Part shown: positions 44,175 to 52,770 of the stretch, piece after piece
How the letters are laid out: every line of letters begins with the position of its first letter
How positions within the stretch are numbered: the first letter of the stretch is position 1
NCBI GenBank assembly: GCA_945957605.1
Contig: CAMFLR010000004.1
Span: 434,001-498,000, forward strand
Source of the DNA: an uncultured Isosphaeraceae bacterium
Lineage (GTDB): Bacteria; Planctomycetota; Planctomycetia; Isosphaerales; Isosphaeraceae
Direction of reading: 5' to 3'
Length of the DNA stretch: 64,000 nt
Position numbers and translations under genes: made by a program
The notes under the pieces: model-generated
What the model was told of the DNA's origin: nothing
Databases searched by the model: none
Seen by the model: the letters and a program-made list of their open reading frames with translations, nothing else

Positions 44175-44662
44175 GGATCAAACCATTGCACCACGATTTT
44201 GGTGCGATATCACAGGCCATGGCTGATTCCACGAACGAGATACGCATCGAAAGTGGTCATCCCAATCAGAGCCTTCGTTTGGTCTATTCATCGGGCTAGC
44301 CAGACGAACGGCCAGAGGCAATGACCGGCCGAGTAAGCTGCGTCTTTGTCGCTCGTATTCTCAGATTTGGGAGCGTGCTTGATTGTTGGACTCCCTTTAT
44401 CGCCACTTATTCGAGACGCAAAAACGGAGGTCCAAACCTCTTGATCGACACTTCTGTAAATTCAAATCCCGCCAAAGCTTTCGGGCGAAACCGTCGGCGG
44501 AAACTGTGCGATCAGGTGTTGAGCGTCGCGGTCCGGGCAGATTGAATGACCCAGTCAATTCATAGGTTTAACTGGCCGTTATCTACTGAACAAACACTCA
44601 AGATCGGGCATTGACAAGGCTGTAATAGCTTCTTACCATCGGTCGGCTTAGCGGAAAAACTA
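44175..44662. other. Intergenic region between the alpha/beta hydrolase and methyltransferase genes
   Basis: About 490 bases. Near its left end, at 44188-44205, is a GCACC/GGTGC hairpin with an 8-base A/T-rich loop that could slow transcription, but there is no T-tract. Near the right end is a good promoter (listed separately). In between, open frames under 75 codons lack ribosome sites and family resemblance, so I see no gene. Confidence 0.35.
44611..44639 (+). promoter_or_regulatory. Sigma-70-type promoter of the methyltransferase gene
   Basis: A perfect -35 TTGACA at 44611-44616 is followed at exactly 17 bases by TACCAT at 44634-44639, which matches the -10 consensus at four positions. 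Transcription would begin near 44646, leaving a very short leader of about 17-38 bases depending on which start codon is used. Confidence 0.5.
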
Positions 44663-45370
44663 TTGGCTCGGCGGGCGGAAATCGTGTTCTTGAATCACAA
44701 TGGATTCGTTCACTACGGGTGTGGCCTTACGGCCCCAGAGTCGTGGACCAACTTCGATGCAAGCCCGACCCTGCGCATTCAGCGCATCCCGCTGCTAGGT
44801 GCTCTCGTCACGCGAGGCAGGCCCCAATTTCCGAAGAGCATTTACTACGGGGACATCGTTAAGGGGCTTCCCGTCAAGCCATCCTCCTGCGAGGCGATTT
44901 ATTGCTCGCATGTGCTCGAGCACCTGTCTCTTGAAGACTTTCGAAGTGCTCTGCGGCACACTTACGAGTACCTCAAGCCAGGCGGCATTTTTCGGTGCGT
45001 TCTCCCCGACCTGGAGGAGATGGCCCGTGCTTACCTTTCTTCGACTCGAGAGCAGCCGGCGGTGCAGTTCATGGAAGAAACCTTACTGGGTTGGCACCAG
45101 CGCCGCCGCGGTCTAAATAGCCTGTTGGGTGATTTGCTCGGCAACAGCCGCCACATGTGGATGTGGGACGAACGGTCGCTCATCTTTGAACTCCGCCAGG
45201 CCGGTTTTGTTGACATGCGACGAGCCGCCTTCGGAGATTCTGCGGAGCCTCGCTTCCGCGAGGTTGAGCATCAAATCCGATGGGACGGGTGCCTGGGTAT
45301 CGAGTGCCGAAAAGGTCAGCCGAACCACTCGCTGCAATCTGCCGAGGCCGCGAACTCGCTCCCTGCGTGA
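44663..45370 (+). CDS. SAM-dependent methyltransferase-like protein
   Basis: A 235-residue class I methyltransferase-fold protein. Near the N-terminus VHYGCGLTAPESWTNFDASP stands where such enzymes have their glycine-rich SAM loop (usually LNLGCG), and the mid segment YCSHVLEHLSLEDFRSALRHTYEYLKPGG corresponds to post-I motifs, with FRCVLPDLEEMARAYL following. These are typical of predicted methyltransferases encoded with glycan-synthesis genes. The start is uncertain: TTG at 44663 gives the full frame, GTG at 44684 is an alternative closer to a GGCGG site. It stands alone between two intergenic gaps. Target unknown. Confidence 0.75.
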   Translation: MARRAEIVFLNHNGFVHYGCGLTAPESWTNFDASPTLRIQRIPLLGALVTRGRPQFPKSIYYGDIVKGLPVKPSSCEAIYCSHVLEHLSLEDFRSALRHTYEYLKPGGIFRCVLPDLEEMARAYLSSTREQPAVQFMEETLLGWHQRRRGLNSLLGDLLGNSRHMWMWDERSLIFELRQAGFVDMRRAAFGDSAEPRFREVEHQIRWDGCLGIECRKGQPNHSLQSAEAANSLPA

Positions 45371-45700
45371 GTTAGTTGCCTAAAAGGCCGCCGCTTCTGA
45401 GCTTGGTTCAAAACACAGCGGCGACCCGTTCATCGTGAGATGACCCAAGGCAATCGCCGAGATTGCGTTACGATGCGTGGCCGGAAGTTGCGCGTTGTTT
45501 ACATTGCAATGCATTTGCGCGTGATGATTCCAGGTTTGATGCGAACCATGCGCGCGGATTGACGAAACATCGCATTGCGAATGCTTATGCGATGCCTTCG
45601 CTCGACTCGTTTTGAGCGGTCAACTCAAGACGGTTACCGGCGCGTCCCCAAGCGTCGAAAGTCTGACGTTCTTCGAACGCGCCGCTGGCATCAGCGATAT
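45371..45700. other. Convergent intergenic region with a 7-bp hairpin
   Basis: About 330 bases between the stops of the methyltransferase (+) and the PhoD-like gene (-). A CGCCGCT/AGCGGCG inverted repeat spans 45389-45423 with a 21-base loop, placed where a shared terminator would be. The right half is rich in short GCAT/GCGA words but I find no clean repeat unit and no gene. Confidence 0.35.
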
Positions 45701-47260
45701 TCAGCTCTTTTCTGGCGGCAAAGTGACCCGGTACACCGACTTACCGTCGATGTTTCGGAGGTCGACGGTAAGCTCCTCTGACTTGCCGTCGATGTCGACC
45801 AGGCCGAAGAATTGGCTCTCGCTTGATGGAAAACGATTTTGCTTCGCGCCGGGCTTTGCAGTGGCGAATTTGACCTCTGGGCCGAAGGTCATGTCGAGTG
45901 CGCCAGGACCGAATCCGCCGGCGTTGAGCGGACCACCTACGAACTCCCAAAAGGGATGGAAGTCGGTGAATGAGGCGCGTGATGGGTCGTAGTGGTGCGC
46001 GGCGGCGTAATGGACGTCGGCCGTTAGCCAGACGACGTTGCGCACGCCCTGATCCTTCAGCGTCTTGAAGAGCCACGCAAACTCAAGTTCGCGGCCTGCG
46101 GGCGGTCCATTGTCGCCGTTGGCCAGAGCTTCGAAATTCTTGGGGCCGTCGGGAACAATGAGGCCGATGGGCATGTCGCTGGCGATCACTTTCCAGGTCG
46201 CCTTGCTCGCGTTGAGCGAACGTGCCAGCCATTGCACCTGTTCGGGCCCCATGAACGCCGATTCTTCGTTCAACGTATTCTGACGGTTCGGACTGTTCGG
46301 CCCACGGTAGGTTCGTTGATCAAGGAGAAAAAGGTCCAGCAGCGGACCGCGATGGATCGCGCGATAGATTCGCTCGGCCTCGTCGGGATGGCGGCGAGTT
46401 GGCGTGTAGTCGAGGAACGCGCGTTTGCCTCGCGCGGCAAGCAGGTCGAGGCTGCGCACCTTGTAACGCGGGTCGTCGATTTCCTGGCCGGGGTACCAGT
46501 TGTTCCGCGTTTCGTGATCGTCCCACTGAACGATCTGCGGCACCTCGCTATTGAACTTGAGGACATTTTGATCCATCAAGTTGTAGCGATAGCGACCACG
46601 GAATTCGTCGAGCGACTCGGCTACTTTTGAAGTTTCGCGCGTGACGATATTTTTCCAGACCGAGCCATCGTCGAGCTTCATTTCGGCGGGAATGGGATTG
46701 TCAGCGTAAATCAGATCGCCGCTGTTCACGAAGAAATGCGGCTGCGTTTGACGGATCGACTCAAAAATCCGCATTCCACCGCGATCAAGGTCGATGCCGT
46801 AGCCCTGGCCTGCAGTGTCTCCGCCCCAGGCAAAACGAATATTCGATTTCTCATGCGAAGGCGCGATCAAACGTCCAATTGCAGGAATACTGACAGCGGA
46901 TGGCGTCGAAAGGTTCTTGAACAAGACGCGATAGAAGATCGTCTGCCCGGCGGGCAGGCCTTCGAGCACGGTTTTGGCGGTAAAGTCGTCCTCGGGGAGC
47001 GTCGTGGGGCCGACGATGCGTTTCGCGTTGGTGAATGATTCCGTCGTCGCATATTCGACAATCATCCGCGACGGGCGATCGGTGCGAGCCCAGATCACGG
47101 CGGAGCCGTTTGTGACTTCGCCCGACATCACGCCGTGCGTGAGTTTAGGGCGAGTCGATTCGGATGCACCAACCGCCGGCGCTTGCGCAGCGGCGATTCC
47201 CGTAACTGAGGAAATCGAGCCGGCGGCGCAGGCGGAAAGGAAATCGCGTCGATTGAACAT
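45701..47260 (-). CDS. Tat-exported PhoD-family alkaline phosphatase
   Basis: A 519-residue phosphodiesterase/alkaline phosphatase D-like enzyme. The N-terminus MFNRRDFLSACAAG is a twin-arginine signal, fitting PhoD, which is exported folded with its metals. An N-terminal PhoD-N beta domain (LTHGVMSGEVTNGSAVIWARTDRP) leads to the catalytic domain with RFAWGGDTAGQG, FVNSGDLIYADNPIP, QIVQWDDHETRNNW, VIASDMPIGL and VWLTADVHYAAAHHY, which carry the Fe and Ca ligands. I start at the ATG before the Tat motif; the longer frame starts with TTG. It is the last gene of a leftward run (C45 hydrolase, TRIC channel, DUF3472, PhoD), 20 bases after its neighbour. It would release phosphate from phosphodiesters outside the cell. 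Confidence 0.92.
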   Translation of the reverse strand: MFNRRDFLSACAAGSISSVTGIAAAQAPAVGASESTRPKLTHGVMSGEVTNGSAVIWARTDRPSRMIVEYATTESFTNAKRIVGPTTLPEDDFTAKTVLEGLPAGQTIFYRVLFKNLSTPSAVSIPAIGRLIAPSHEKSNIRFAWGGDTAGQGYGIDLDRGGMRIFESIRQTQPHFFVNSGDLIYADNPIPAEMKLDDGSVWKNIVTRETSKVAESLDEFRGRYRYNLMDQNVLKFNSEVPQIVQWDDHETRNNWYPGQEIDDPRYKVRSLDLLAARGKRAFLDYTPTRRHPDEAERIYRAIHRGPLLDLFLLDQRTYRGPNSPNRQNTLNEESAFMGPEQVQWLARSLNASKATWKVIASDMPIGLIVPDGPKNFEALANGDNGPPAGRELEFAWLFKTLKDQGVRNVVWLTADVHYAAAHHYDPSRASFTDFHPFWEFVGGPLNAGGFGPGALDMTFGPEVKFATAKPGAKQNRFPSSESQFFGLVDIDGKSEELTVDLRNIDGKSVYRVTLPPEKS

Positions 47261-47280
47261 GAATTGGTTCCGCGATGGAA

Positions 47281-48111
47281 TCAAGGAAGTTCGGGAATTC
47301 CCGCCGGTTTGAGGTCAACCGCTGAGTTGAGTTTCATATGGTCGTTCGAGGTTTTACCGCCGGTCGCGAGGAAAAAGCGGCCGCTGTCGATGCCGGCATC
47401 GATGGCCATCGACGGATTCGCGTCGGCGGTGAATTTCGCCCGAGAAAGAGCGATCCAGCGATTCTTCTCGTCACGAATCCAGCCTTCGCCAAAACTAGCT
47501 TTACGCTCTTCAGTGAGCGAGGTGCCGTTGCGGCGGAAATCCTCGACGAACGAGTAATAGCCCGAGAGCAATTTGCCACTCGCGAGAGTTGAAAAGGTTG
47601 CGACGTGAGTCCATGTTTTGGCGTCGGCCGGAGCGAAGTAGCCCGCGTATTCCGTGCGGTCGCCATTGAGCTTGGCCACGACCAGGAAGCGATACGCGAC
47701 GCCGGGCTTCCAATCGATGTCGAGAAACGATTGGCCGCCGGTTCCCTCGTTGCCGAACCGGCCGACGCGCGTCGATGAACCCTTGGCAACGAGCTTCACA
47801 CGCTTGCTCTCGTCGACCTTCTTGGGATCGTTCTGGTCTCCCGGTTCCCAAATCGAGAAGATCACCACCTTCTTGCCATTCCCGAGTTCTTGTATGCCGA
47901 AATATCCCATATTAAAGGCACAGACGGAGAAATAGGTGCCTCGCGCCGATTTTTCGACAATCACCGTATTCGTGAATGCCGCGGCCGCAGGGCCGGGATA
48001 GTTCAGATGAACGGAGCGGCAGGCCTTGCCTGCGAGCTTTTCATCGCCACGACAGAGCGATGAGGTTGTGAATATCAGAAGGCAGGTCGCGAAGCGAAGG
48101 TGGCGGAGCAT
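47281..48111 (-). CDS. Secreted DUF3472-domain protein
   Basis: A 276-residue exported protein with a signal peptide (RFATCLLIFTTSSLCRG). Its centre matches DUF3472: YFSVCAFNMGYFGIQELG, IFSIWEPGDQNDP, then GNEGTGGQSFLDIDWKPGVAYRFLVVA, followed by EYAGYFAPADAKTWTHVATFS and a FVEDFRRNG motif. The function of this domain is not known; it is common in planctomycete and Bacteroidetes secretomes, where it tends to sit beside carbohydrate-active enzymes, suggesting a jelly-roll-type binding role. It lies 42 bases after the TRIC gene and 20 before PhoD on the same strand. Confidence 0.82.
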   Translation of the reverse strand: MLRHLRFATCLLIFTTSSLCRGDEKLAGKACRSVHLNYPGPAAAAFTNTVIVEKSARGTYFSVCAFNMGYFGIQELGNGKKVVIFSIWEPGDQNDPKKVDESKRVKLVAKGSSTRVGRFGNEGTGGQSFLDIDWKPGVAYRFLVVAKLNGDRTEYAGYFAPADAKTWTHVATFSTLASGKLLSGYYSFVEDFRRNGTSLTEERKASFGEGWIRDEKNRWIALSRAKFTADANPSMAIDAGIDSGRFFLATGGKTSNDHMKLNSAVDLKPAGIPELP

Positions 48112-48153
48112 CGAAAAACTCGAACAGGGTTGCGGGGCAGTGAGTAATGCGGC

Positions 48154-48783
48154 CTAGTGGGCCGATTGTTCCTCGCAGGGCAATTGAAACACGGGGAGAC
48201 GGATTCGCCAGCGGATCGCCGCGAGCCGAAGCACAGCGATCGTTGCCATGCCGAGAAGGGCCGAGGCTTCGGTGGAAATTCCAACGCGCTGGCAGATGAG
48301 ATAAACCGATATGCCCGCAATCGCCGCTGTGGCGTACAGGTCGCCTTGCCGAAGCAAGAGCGGAGCTTCGCCCACGAGGATGTCGCGAATGACTCCGCCT
48401 GCGGAACCGGTTATCGTTCCCATTACGACGATAATCAGCGACGAGAGCTCTTCCGCTTCGGCTAGGCGTGCGCCGTTGATTGAAAAGTAGGCGAGGCCGA
48501 GAGCATCGGCAATGTCTAAGCTTACGTGTGGAGGCTTGCGAAAGCGAACATACACAAGCGTGAGCATAGAAATGACGAGGATGACGAACAGCGGGTTCGG
48601 GTCGGCGACCCAGAAGATCGGGTAACGATTGAGCAGAAGGTCGCGGATTGTCCCGCCGCCGAGCGCGGTTGCGACGGCGAGAACAACCACGCCCAGGAGA
48701 TCCAAGCCTTTGCGGCCAGCAGCGAGTGCGCCGCTCACCGCGCTCACGGCGACCCCCAGCAAGCTGAGACCGTAGAAAATCAT
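48154..48783 (-). CDS. TRIC-family (UPF0126/YadS) cation channel
   Basis: A 209-residue inner-membrane protein with seven hydrophobic helices in two inverted repeats. Each repeat has the GGGxxRD signature: ALGGGTIRDLLLNRYPIFW in the first and GSAGGVIRDILVGEAPLLL in the second, identifying the prokaryotic trimeric intracellular cation channel family, which conducts K+ or Na+. It starts three bases after the stop of the C45-type gene and is followed by the DUF3472 gene after 42 bases, so co-transcription is likely, although no functional link is evident. Confidence 0.9.
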   Translation of the reverse strand: MIFYGLSLLGVAVSAVSGALAAGRKGLDLLGVVVLAVATALGGGTIRDLLLNRYPIFWVADPNPLFVILVISMLTLVYVRFRKPPHVSLDIADALGLAYFSINGARLAEAEELSSLIIVVMGTITGSAGGVIRDILVGEAPLLLRQGDLYATAAIAGISVYLICQRVGISTEASALLGMATIAVLRLAAIRWRIRLPVFQLPCEEQSAH

Positions 48784-48786
48784 GCG

Positions 48787-51321
48787 TTACTTCGACTCGC
48801 GGAGCGAAACAGCAGGCGCGGCTGCCGACTTGCGGACGACGAGCGGTTGGGGACGCGAGCGCACAGGCAGGACGAACACGTTGCACGCTTCGTCGGGCCG
48901 TTTAGGGAGCGAGTCGACGCTGTCCCAGGTCGATTCGGCGGACAGTCCAGCGAATGCAACGACTTCGTAACGCGAGTTGTGCGGGTTTGGTCCCGCGGCG
49001 ATCACGGCGCTCGAAGCGTGCGCATAGGTTGTACCGTCAACGACGAATGAGCCCGCACCGAATGAAACGGGCAGCGTTTCGGCGAGCTTCGCGAGTGCTG
49101 AGTTCGTGCGAGGCGTGCCGATTGCGAGGATGTGGTTCGACTTCAACTCGTCGGCGTGAATTTGCTCGTCGCTCTTGATCGTGACATAGATGTTCGGCCA
49201 GCGGCGGGCGAGCAAACGTTGAAGTCGCTCGGCCGCTTCGCGATGTGGGGTTACGTCGCGCTGAGTGCCGTAGACGATGATCGTCTTGTCGAGCTCGGTC
49301 TCGAATGAGTCGATCGCCCAGCTTGGACTGCTGGGCTTAGAATCGAGTGTCACGCGTTCCTTGATTGCGTCGGAAAGCGGCTTTTCTTTCGCGACTTCCA
49401 TCGCTTTGAGGAACTCGTCAGTCGTCGTCTTCTTGCCAGCGTGCGCCCGGCCGAACTTGTCCATCGCCTTCAAGAACGGTTCATCACCCAGTTCCCCGCG
49501 AATCGCTTCGAGCAAGCCGACGCCCTTGGCACCGGCCAGTTCGAACCAGGAGCGCTGTTCGACAGAGAAGGCGGTTTTCGCGAGGGGGACGTCGCCGCCG
49601 AGTTGGAGGGTTGCGAGCCAGCGTTTTGATTCGTCGCGATACTTCAGCAAGTCTAGCCGTTCGCGCTGGGGTTTTGTGAGCTTGCCGTTCTTGTCGCCGG
49701 CCTTGTAAGCGAGTTCGAGCGCGACGATATGTTCATAGCGTGGCCAGGCGGCGGCGAGCCAGGTGTCGGCGGGCGTCGCAGCGAGGATCGTGCCGTGCCA
49801 GGCCGGCGGACGGTCGCCTTCGGGGTTTGCGGCGAGTTCGTGCGAGACGTGACCAGTAAGGTCGACCGCGGATTTGGCGGATTTGTCGAGCAGGGGCGGC
49901 GGCTCGGCTGAGAGGACCGTCCAGTCGTTGCCGATCAGGGGGCGAACGTTAGGGACGCGCTTACGGTCGAAGTCGGTCGGGTCCCAGGTTTTGCCCAGCG
50001 GCGGTCCGAAAAGGGCGTGGATTTTCAGATCTTTCGCAAGTGCCGACGTCGTGAACTTGGCATCGAGCGAAGCGAAGGCTGCAAGAGGCGGAGTCGAATA
50101 AGCCTCGAAGCCGAACGGTTCGCCGATGCGTCCTTTGTATTTCTGGTAGAGCTTCACCCAGGCACTGTCGCGGTCGGACGGAGCCCAGACGACCGATTCG
50201 GGTTTGCCGACTGTGCTTGGTATGGTTTCGAGGCGAACGTCGAGATCCTTCGCGTTGTTGCAGCCCCAGTAGAAGCCGGGTGTGTTTCCGAACCACTCGT
50301 TTTTGCCGCTGCGCCAGAGCTTGGTTTTGTGCGTACCGAGTTCGAACATGGCGATTTCGTTGGTCTTCGTATCGCCAAAGAGCCATTCGTTCGAGTAGAG
50401 GCCGTTGTTCGAGGTCCCAAGAATCGCCACCGCCTGGTCGATCGAGTCGGAGTATTGCAGCGTCTTGCGGATCCGCGAGGCGAGGGCGTCGCCATTGATG
50501 TCGAACATGGTTTGGCCGATCGTGGTTTCGGTGACGAGCAGGCCAGCGTCGTTCATGTAGTAGTCCATGCCGCTTTGAATACCGCCGGCATAGGTTTGCA
50601 TGAACACCCGGTGACCCAAGGTCGGCTTCACGTCGAGCCAGACGTTGAAGTGCCGCGTGAAGACGATGTTGAACATCGTGATGTGGCCGAAGACGATCTT
50701 GCCATCGGCAGTTGCGGGGCCAGTTGCGGCGAAGGCGGAGCAATGGTCTTCGTGAGGAGCGCGGGGGTGGGCGGCCTTTGGTTCATCGAAAACTTTGCCT
50801 TCGAGGCCGGTGGCCGTAGCGTCGAGCGCGGCGTCGAGGAATTCGATTTCGATGTCGGAATTGATGGCGACGACATCGAGCAAGTCGAGCGTCCTGCCGT
50901 CAAACTTTGCGCCAGCAGCCGCGGCGCCATCGGCGATTCCCTTCATCTCTTCGATAAATTCGGCGTCATACCGGCGCAGAAATAAGGCGTTTGTAAGCAA
51001 ACGCACGCTATTCCAGGCGGTTGTGGGATGATCTTTGTCACGTTTCGTCGCGAGCATCGTCAAGTAGTCGACGATCTCGGGTGCCATTAAGCGGCCGTGC
51101 TGGTATCCGCGTTCGTATGGCTCGCCTTCTATATGCAGGACCACCCAGCCCGATTGCGGATAGCGATACCCCTTGCCGTACCGTTGCACCGAGGCGGGGT
51201 CGGGGCCATACTCTTGTTTCGCTGGCACCGCGCCGATTGCGACCGACGAGAAGGCCACCACCGCCATACCGATTGCGAATGCGCGCGAGGTGAAGGAAGA
51301 TCGGAGTGGGGGACGAAGCAT
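48787..51321 (-). CDS. Peptidase C45/acyltransferase (Ntn-hydrolase) family protein with C-terminal extension
   Basis: An 844-residue exported protein. After a signal peptide (SRAFAIGMAVVAFSSVAIGA) comes a C45/phospholipase-B-like Ntn-hydrolase domain: WVVLHIEGEPYERGYQHGRLM, IADGAAAAGAKFDGRTLDLL and the likely self-processing site EDHCSAFAATGP with nucleophile Cys194, then KIVFGHITMFN, GGIQSGMDYYMNDAGLLVTET. The C-terminal 300 residues are a separate helical region with KAMDKFGRAHAGKKTTTDEFLKAME, like the tail of M1 peptidases, and a final alpha/beta part resembling a cohesive binding module. Such a C45-plus-M1-tail fusion is unusual. GAGG precedes the ATG at 51321. It heads the leftward run ending in PhoD. 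Confidence 0.83.
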   Translation of the reverse strand: MLRPPLRSSFTSRAFAIGMAVVAFSSVAIGAVPAKQEYGPDPASVQRYGKGYRYPQSGWVVLHIEGEPYERGYQHGRLMAPEIVDYLTMLATKRDKDHPTTAWNSVRLLTNALFLRRYDAEFIEEMKGIADGAAAAGAKFDGRTLDLLDVVAINSDIEIEFLDAALDATATGLEGKVFDEPKAAHPRAPHEDHCSAFAATGPATADGKIVFGHITMFNIVFTRHFNVWLDVKPTLGHRVFMQTYAGGIQSGMDYYMNDAGLLVTETTIGQTMFDINGDALASRIRKTLQYSDSIDQAVAILGTSNNGLYSNEWLFGDTKTNEIAMFELGTHKTKLWRSGKNEWFGNTPGFYWGCNNAKDLDVRLETIPSTVGKPESVVWAPSDRDSAWVKLYQKYKGRIGEPFGFEAYSTPPLAAFASLDAKFTTSALAKDLKIHALFGPPLGKTWDPTDFDRKRVPNVRPLIGNDWTVLSAEPPPLLDKSAKSAVDLTGHVSHELAANPEGDRPPAWHGTILAATPADTWLAAAWPRYEHIVALELAYKAGDKNGKLTKPQRERLDLLKYRDESKRWLATLQLGGDVPLAKTAFSVEQRSWFELAGAKGVGLLEAIRGELGDEPFLKAMDKFGRAHAGKKTTTDEFLKAMEVAKEKPLSDAIKERVTLDSKPSSPSWAIDSFETELDKTIIVYGTQRDVTPHREAAERLQRLLARRWPNIYVTIKSDEQIHADELKSNHILAIGTPRTNSALAKLAETLPVSFGAGSFVVDGTTYAHASSAVIAAGPNPHNSRYEVVAFAGLSAESTWDSVDSLPKRPDEACNVFVLPVRSRPQPLVVRKSAAAPAVSLRESK

Positions 51322-51498
51322 GGTCGAATCCTCAAGGGGTCGCAGCAGCCGGCTCCCGTGGCGGACGGTATTGTAAGCCACGATCGCGGTTTGCTGAAAG
51401 AGTCGTGAATGAAAGGCCGAATGCAACGAATTCCTTCCTAGGCGCATGGACGGCCTGCGCAAGCAGTGAAATCTAACGACGGCGACGGGAGAAGTGCG

Positions 51499-52227
51499 AT
51501 GCTCTGTAGCGGCGACTCGTTTCCCGAGGAAGAATGCCTGGTCCTTCCCGACGAGCCGGATACGACGATTAGCGGACTCACCGATCAGACCGCTTCAACG
51601 CCCGAAGACGAACCCGCGCCCGACGACTCAGTCGGCCATCTTTCCGAGACGATGGTACTTCCACCCGAGCTCGAAGACCCGCCAGCCGTACGAAACCCGC
51701 TGAGCCTCGATCGCGTTCCCGAAATCATCGCTGCGATTTCAGCGCTTGAAACAGGTTTCACGCGGCGGCTCGACCAGATGCAGTCTGCGCTCGATCGCGA
51801 GCTCCGCGCGGAATCGACGCGGGAAAAGGTCGTCGATCGTTTGCATGCCGAGTTGCAAGAATACAAGAATGATTTTTTGTTAAATGTGTTGCGCCCGGTT
51901 TTTGTCGACCTGATCCAGCTTCACGACGATATTGGCAAGATCGTCCTGGCGCAGGGCGAGCAGGCTGAGGCCGACGCCTCGCGACTGCTCGGCCTGATTG
52001 GCGGTTTTCAACAGGGAATCGAAGACATTCTCTACCGCCAGGGAGTCGAGCCGTTTTCGCTCGAAGACGATGGCTTCGACCCACGGAAACAGCGTGCGTT
52101 TTCCACCGTCCCCACCGAAGATCCGGACCTCAATAAAAAGGTCGCCGTGCGGATGCGCAAGGGTTTCCGATCGGGCGAGAAAATCATCCGGCCCGAGGTG
52201 GTGAGCGTTTATTCGCTCAAGCGTTGA
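51499..52227 (+). CDS. GrpE-like nucleotide exchange factor family protein
   Basis: A 242-residue acidic protein. Residues 75-170 have the GrpE pattern: a long coiled coil (LETGFTRRLDQMQSALDREL) leading to LHAELQEYKNDFLLNVLRPVFVDLIQLHDDIGKIV, then a beta-type head (QGVEPFSLEDDGFDPRKQRA) and VAVRMRKGFRSGEKIIRPEVVSVYSLK, matching the VxxGYxxxxxxxRPAxVxV GrpE ending. The N-terminal 70 residues are disordered and Asp/Glu/Pro-rich. It is shorter in the coil than housekeeping GrpE and so is likely a specialised exchange factor for the Hsp70 proteins encoded 6-9 kb away. I start at ATG 51499, seven bases after GGGAG, rather than GTG 51466. Confidence 0.8.
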   Translation: MLCSGDSFPEEECLVLPDEPDTTISGLTDQTASTPEDEPAPDDSVGHLSETMVLPPELEDPPAVRNPLSLDRVPEIIAAISALETGFTRRLDQMQSALDRELRAESTREKVVDRLHAELQEYKNDFLLNVLRPVFVDLIQLHDDIGKIVLAQGEQAEADASRLLGLIGGFQQGIEDILYRQGVEPFSLEDDGFDPRKQRAFSTVPTEDPDLNKKVAVRMRKGFRSGEKIIRPEVVSVYSLKR

Positions 52228-52233
52228 TATCGC

Positions 52234-52647
52234 TTATTCGGATTCTGGCGAGAGCCCCGCACTGACGCGAAACGTATGACCATCGGGATGGACGAGGTGA
52301 AACTCGCGACATCCCCAGGGCTGGTCGGTCGGCGGCATGGATATCGTCATGCCGTGCTGGATTGCCAGCGCATGCGCGATGTCGACGGCGGATGGGGTTT
52401 CGAGCCACCAACTCATCCAGGCGCCGCCGGTTTCGTCGTCGCCGATGAACAGGGCGCGCTTACCGCCACGCGATCCTTGGGCGCCCTGGCAAAGGAAGAT
52501 CTCGCTTTTGTCGTTGCAAACTGCGCCAAAGGTAGGGGGCGTGCCCCAATCCCAGGCTTTGGTCCAGCCGAGTTTTTCGAACCACTCAAAGCTGGCGATG
52601 ATGTCGGAGACGTTGAGGATCGGCGTGAGCCCTTTGACATTGAGCAT
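52234..52647 (-). CDS. VOC superfamily (glyoxalase/bleomycin resistance-like) protein
   Basis: A 137-residue VOC-fold protein. Seen are the paired modules LTPILNVSDIIASFEWFEKLGW, the substrate-site strand GAVCNDKSEIFLCQGAQG, and the C-terminal pattern WGCREFHLVHPDGHTFRVS where His and Glu/Asp usually bind metal. GAGGAG lies about 11 bases before the ATG. Members protect against bleomycin-type drugs or act as dioxygenases, but many are uncharacterised. It converges with the GrpE-like gene and follows a strong hairpin on its own strand, so it is probably a separate unit. Confidence 0.82.
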   Translation of the reverse strand: MLNVKGLTPILNVSDIIASFEWFEKLGWTKAWDWGTPPTFGAVCNDKSEIFLCQGAQGSRGGKRALFIGDDETGGAWMSWWLETPSAVDIAHALAIQHGMTISMPPTDQPWGCREFHLVHPDGHTFRVSAGLSPESE

Positions 52648-52691
52648 GAGTCGTCGGCTCCTCGCATTGGCTGAAGATCAACACGAAACGC

Positions 52692-52733
52692 CCCCGAGAA
52701 GGGCTCGGCATTAAGCGCGAGCCCTCCTCGAGG
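52692..52733 (-). terminator. Long hairpin between the VIT/VWA gene and the VOC gene
   Basis: A 7-bp stem GGGCTCG/CGAGCCC (52701-52707 with 52718-52724) around a 10-base loop continues, after a 2-base internal bulge, through CGAG/CTCG and a GC pair. It begins 38 bases after the VIT/VWA stop on the minus strand and should end that transcript, though a T-tract is not seen. Confidence 0.6.
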
Positions 52734-52770
52734 ACGACATTGCGGAGCCGGACGGTTTGTACCGCTTAGA

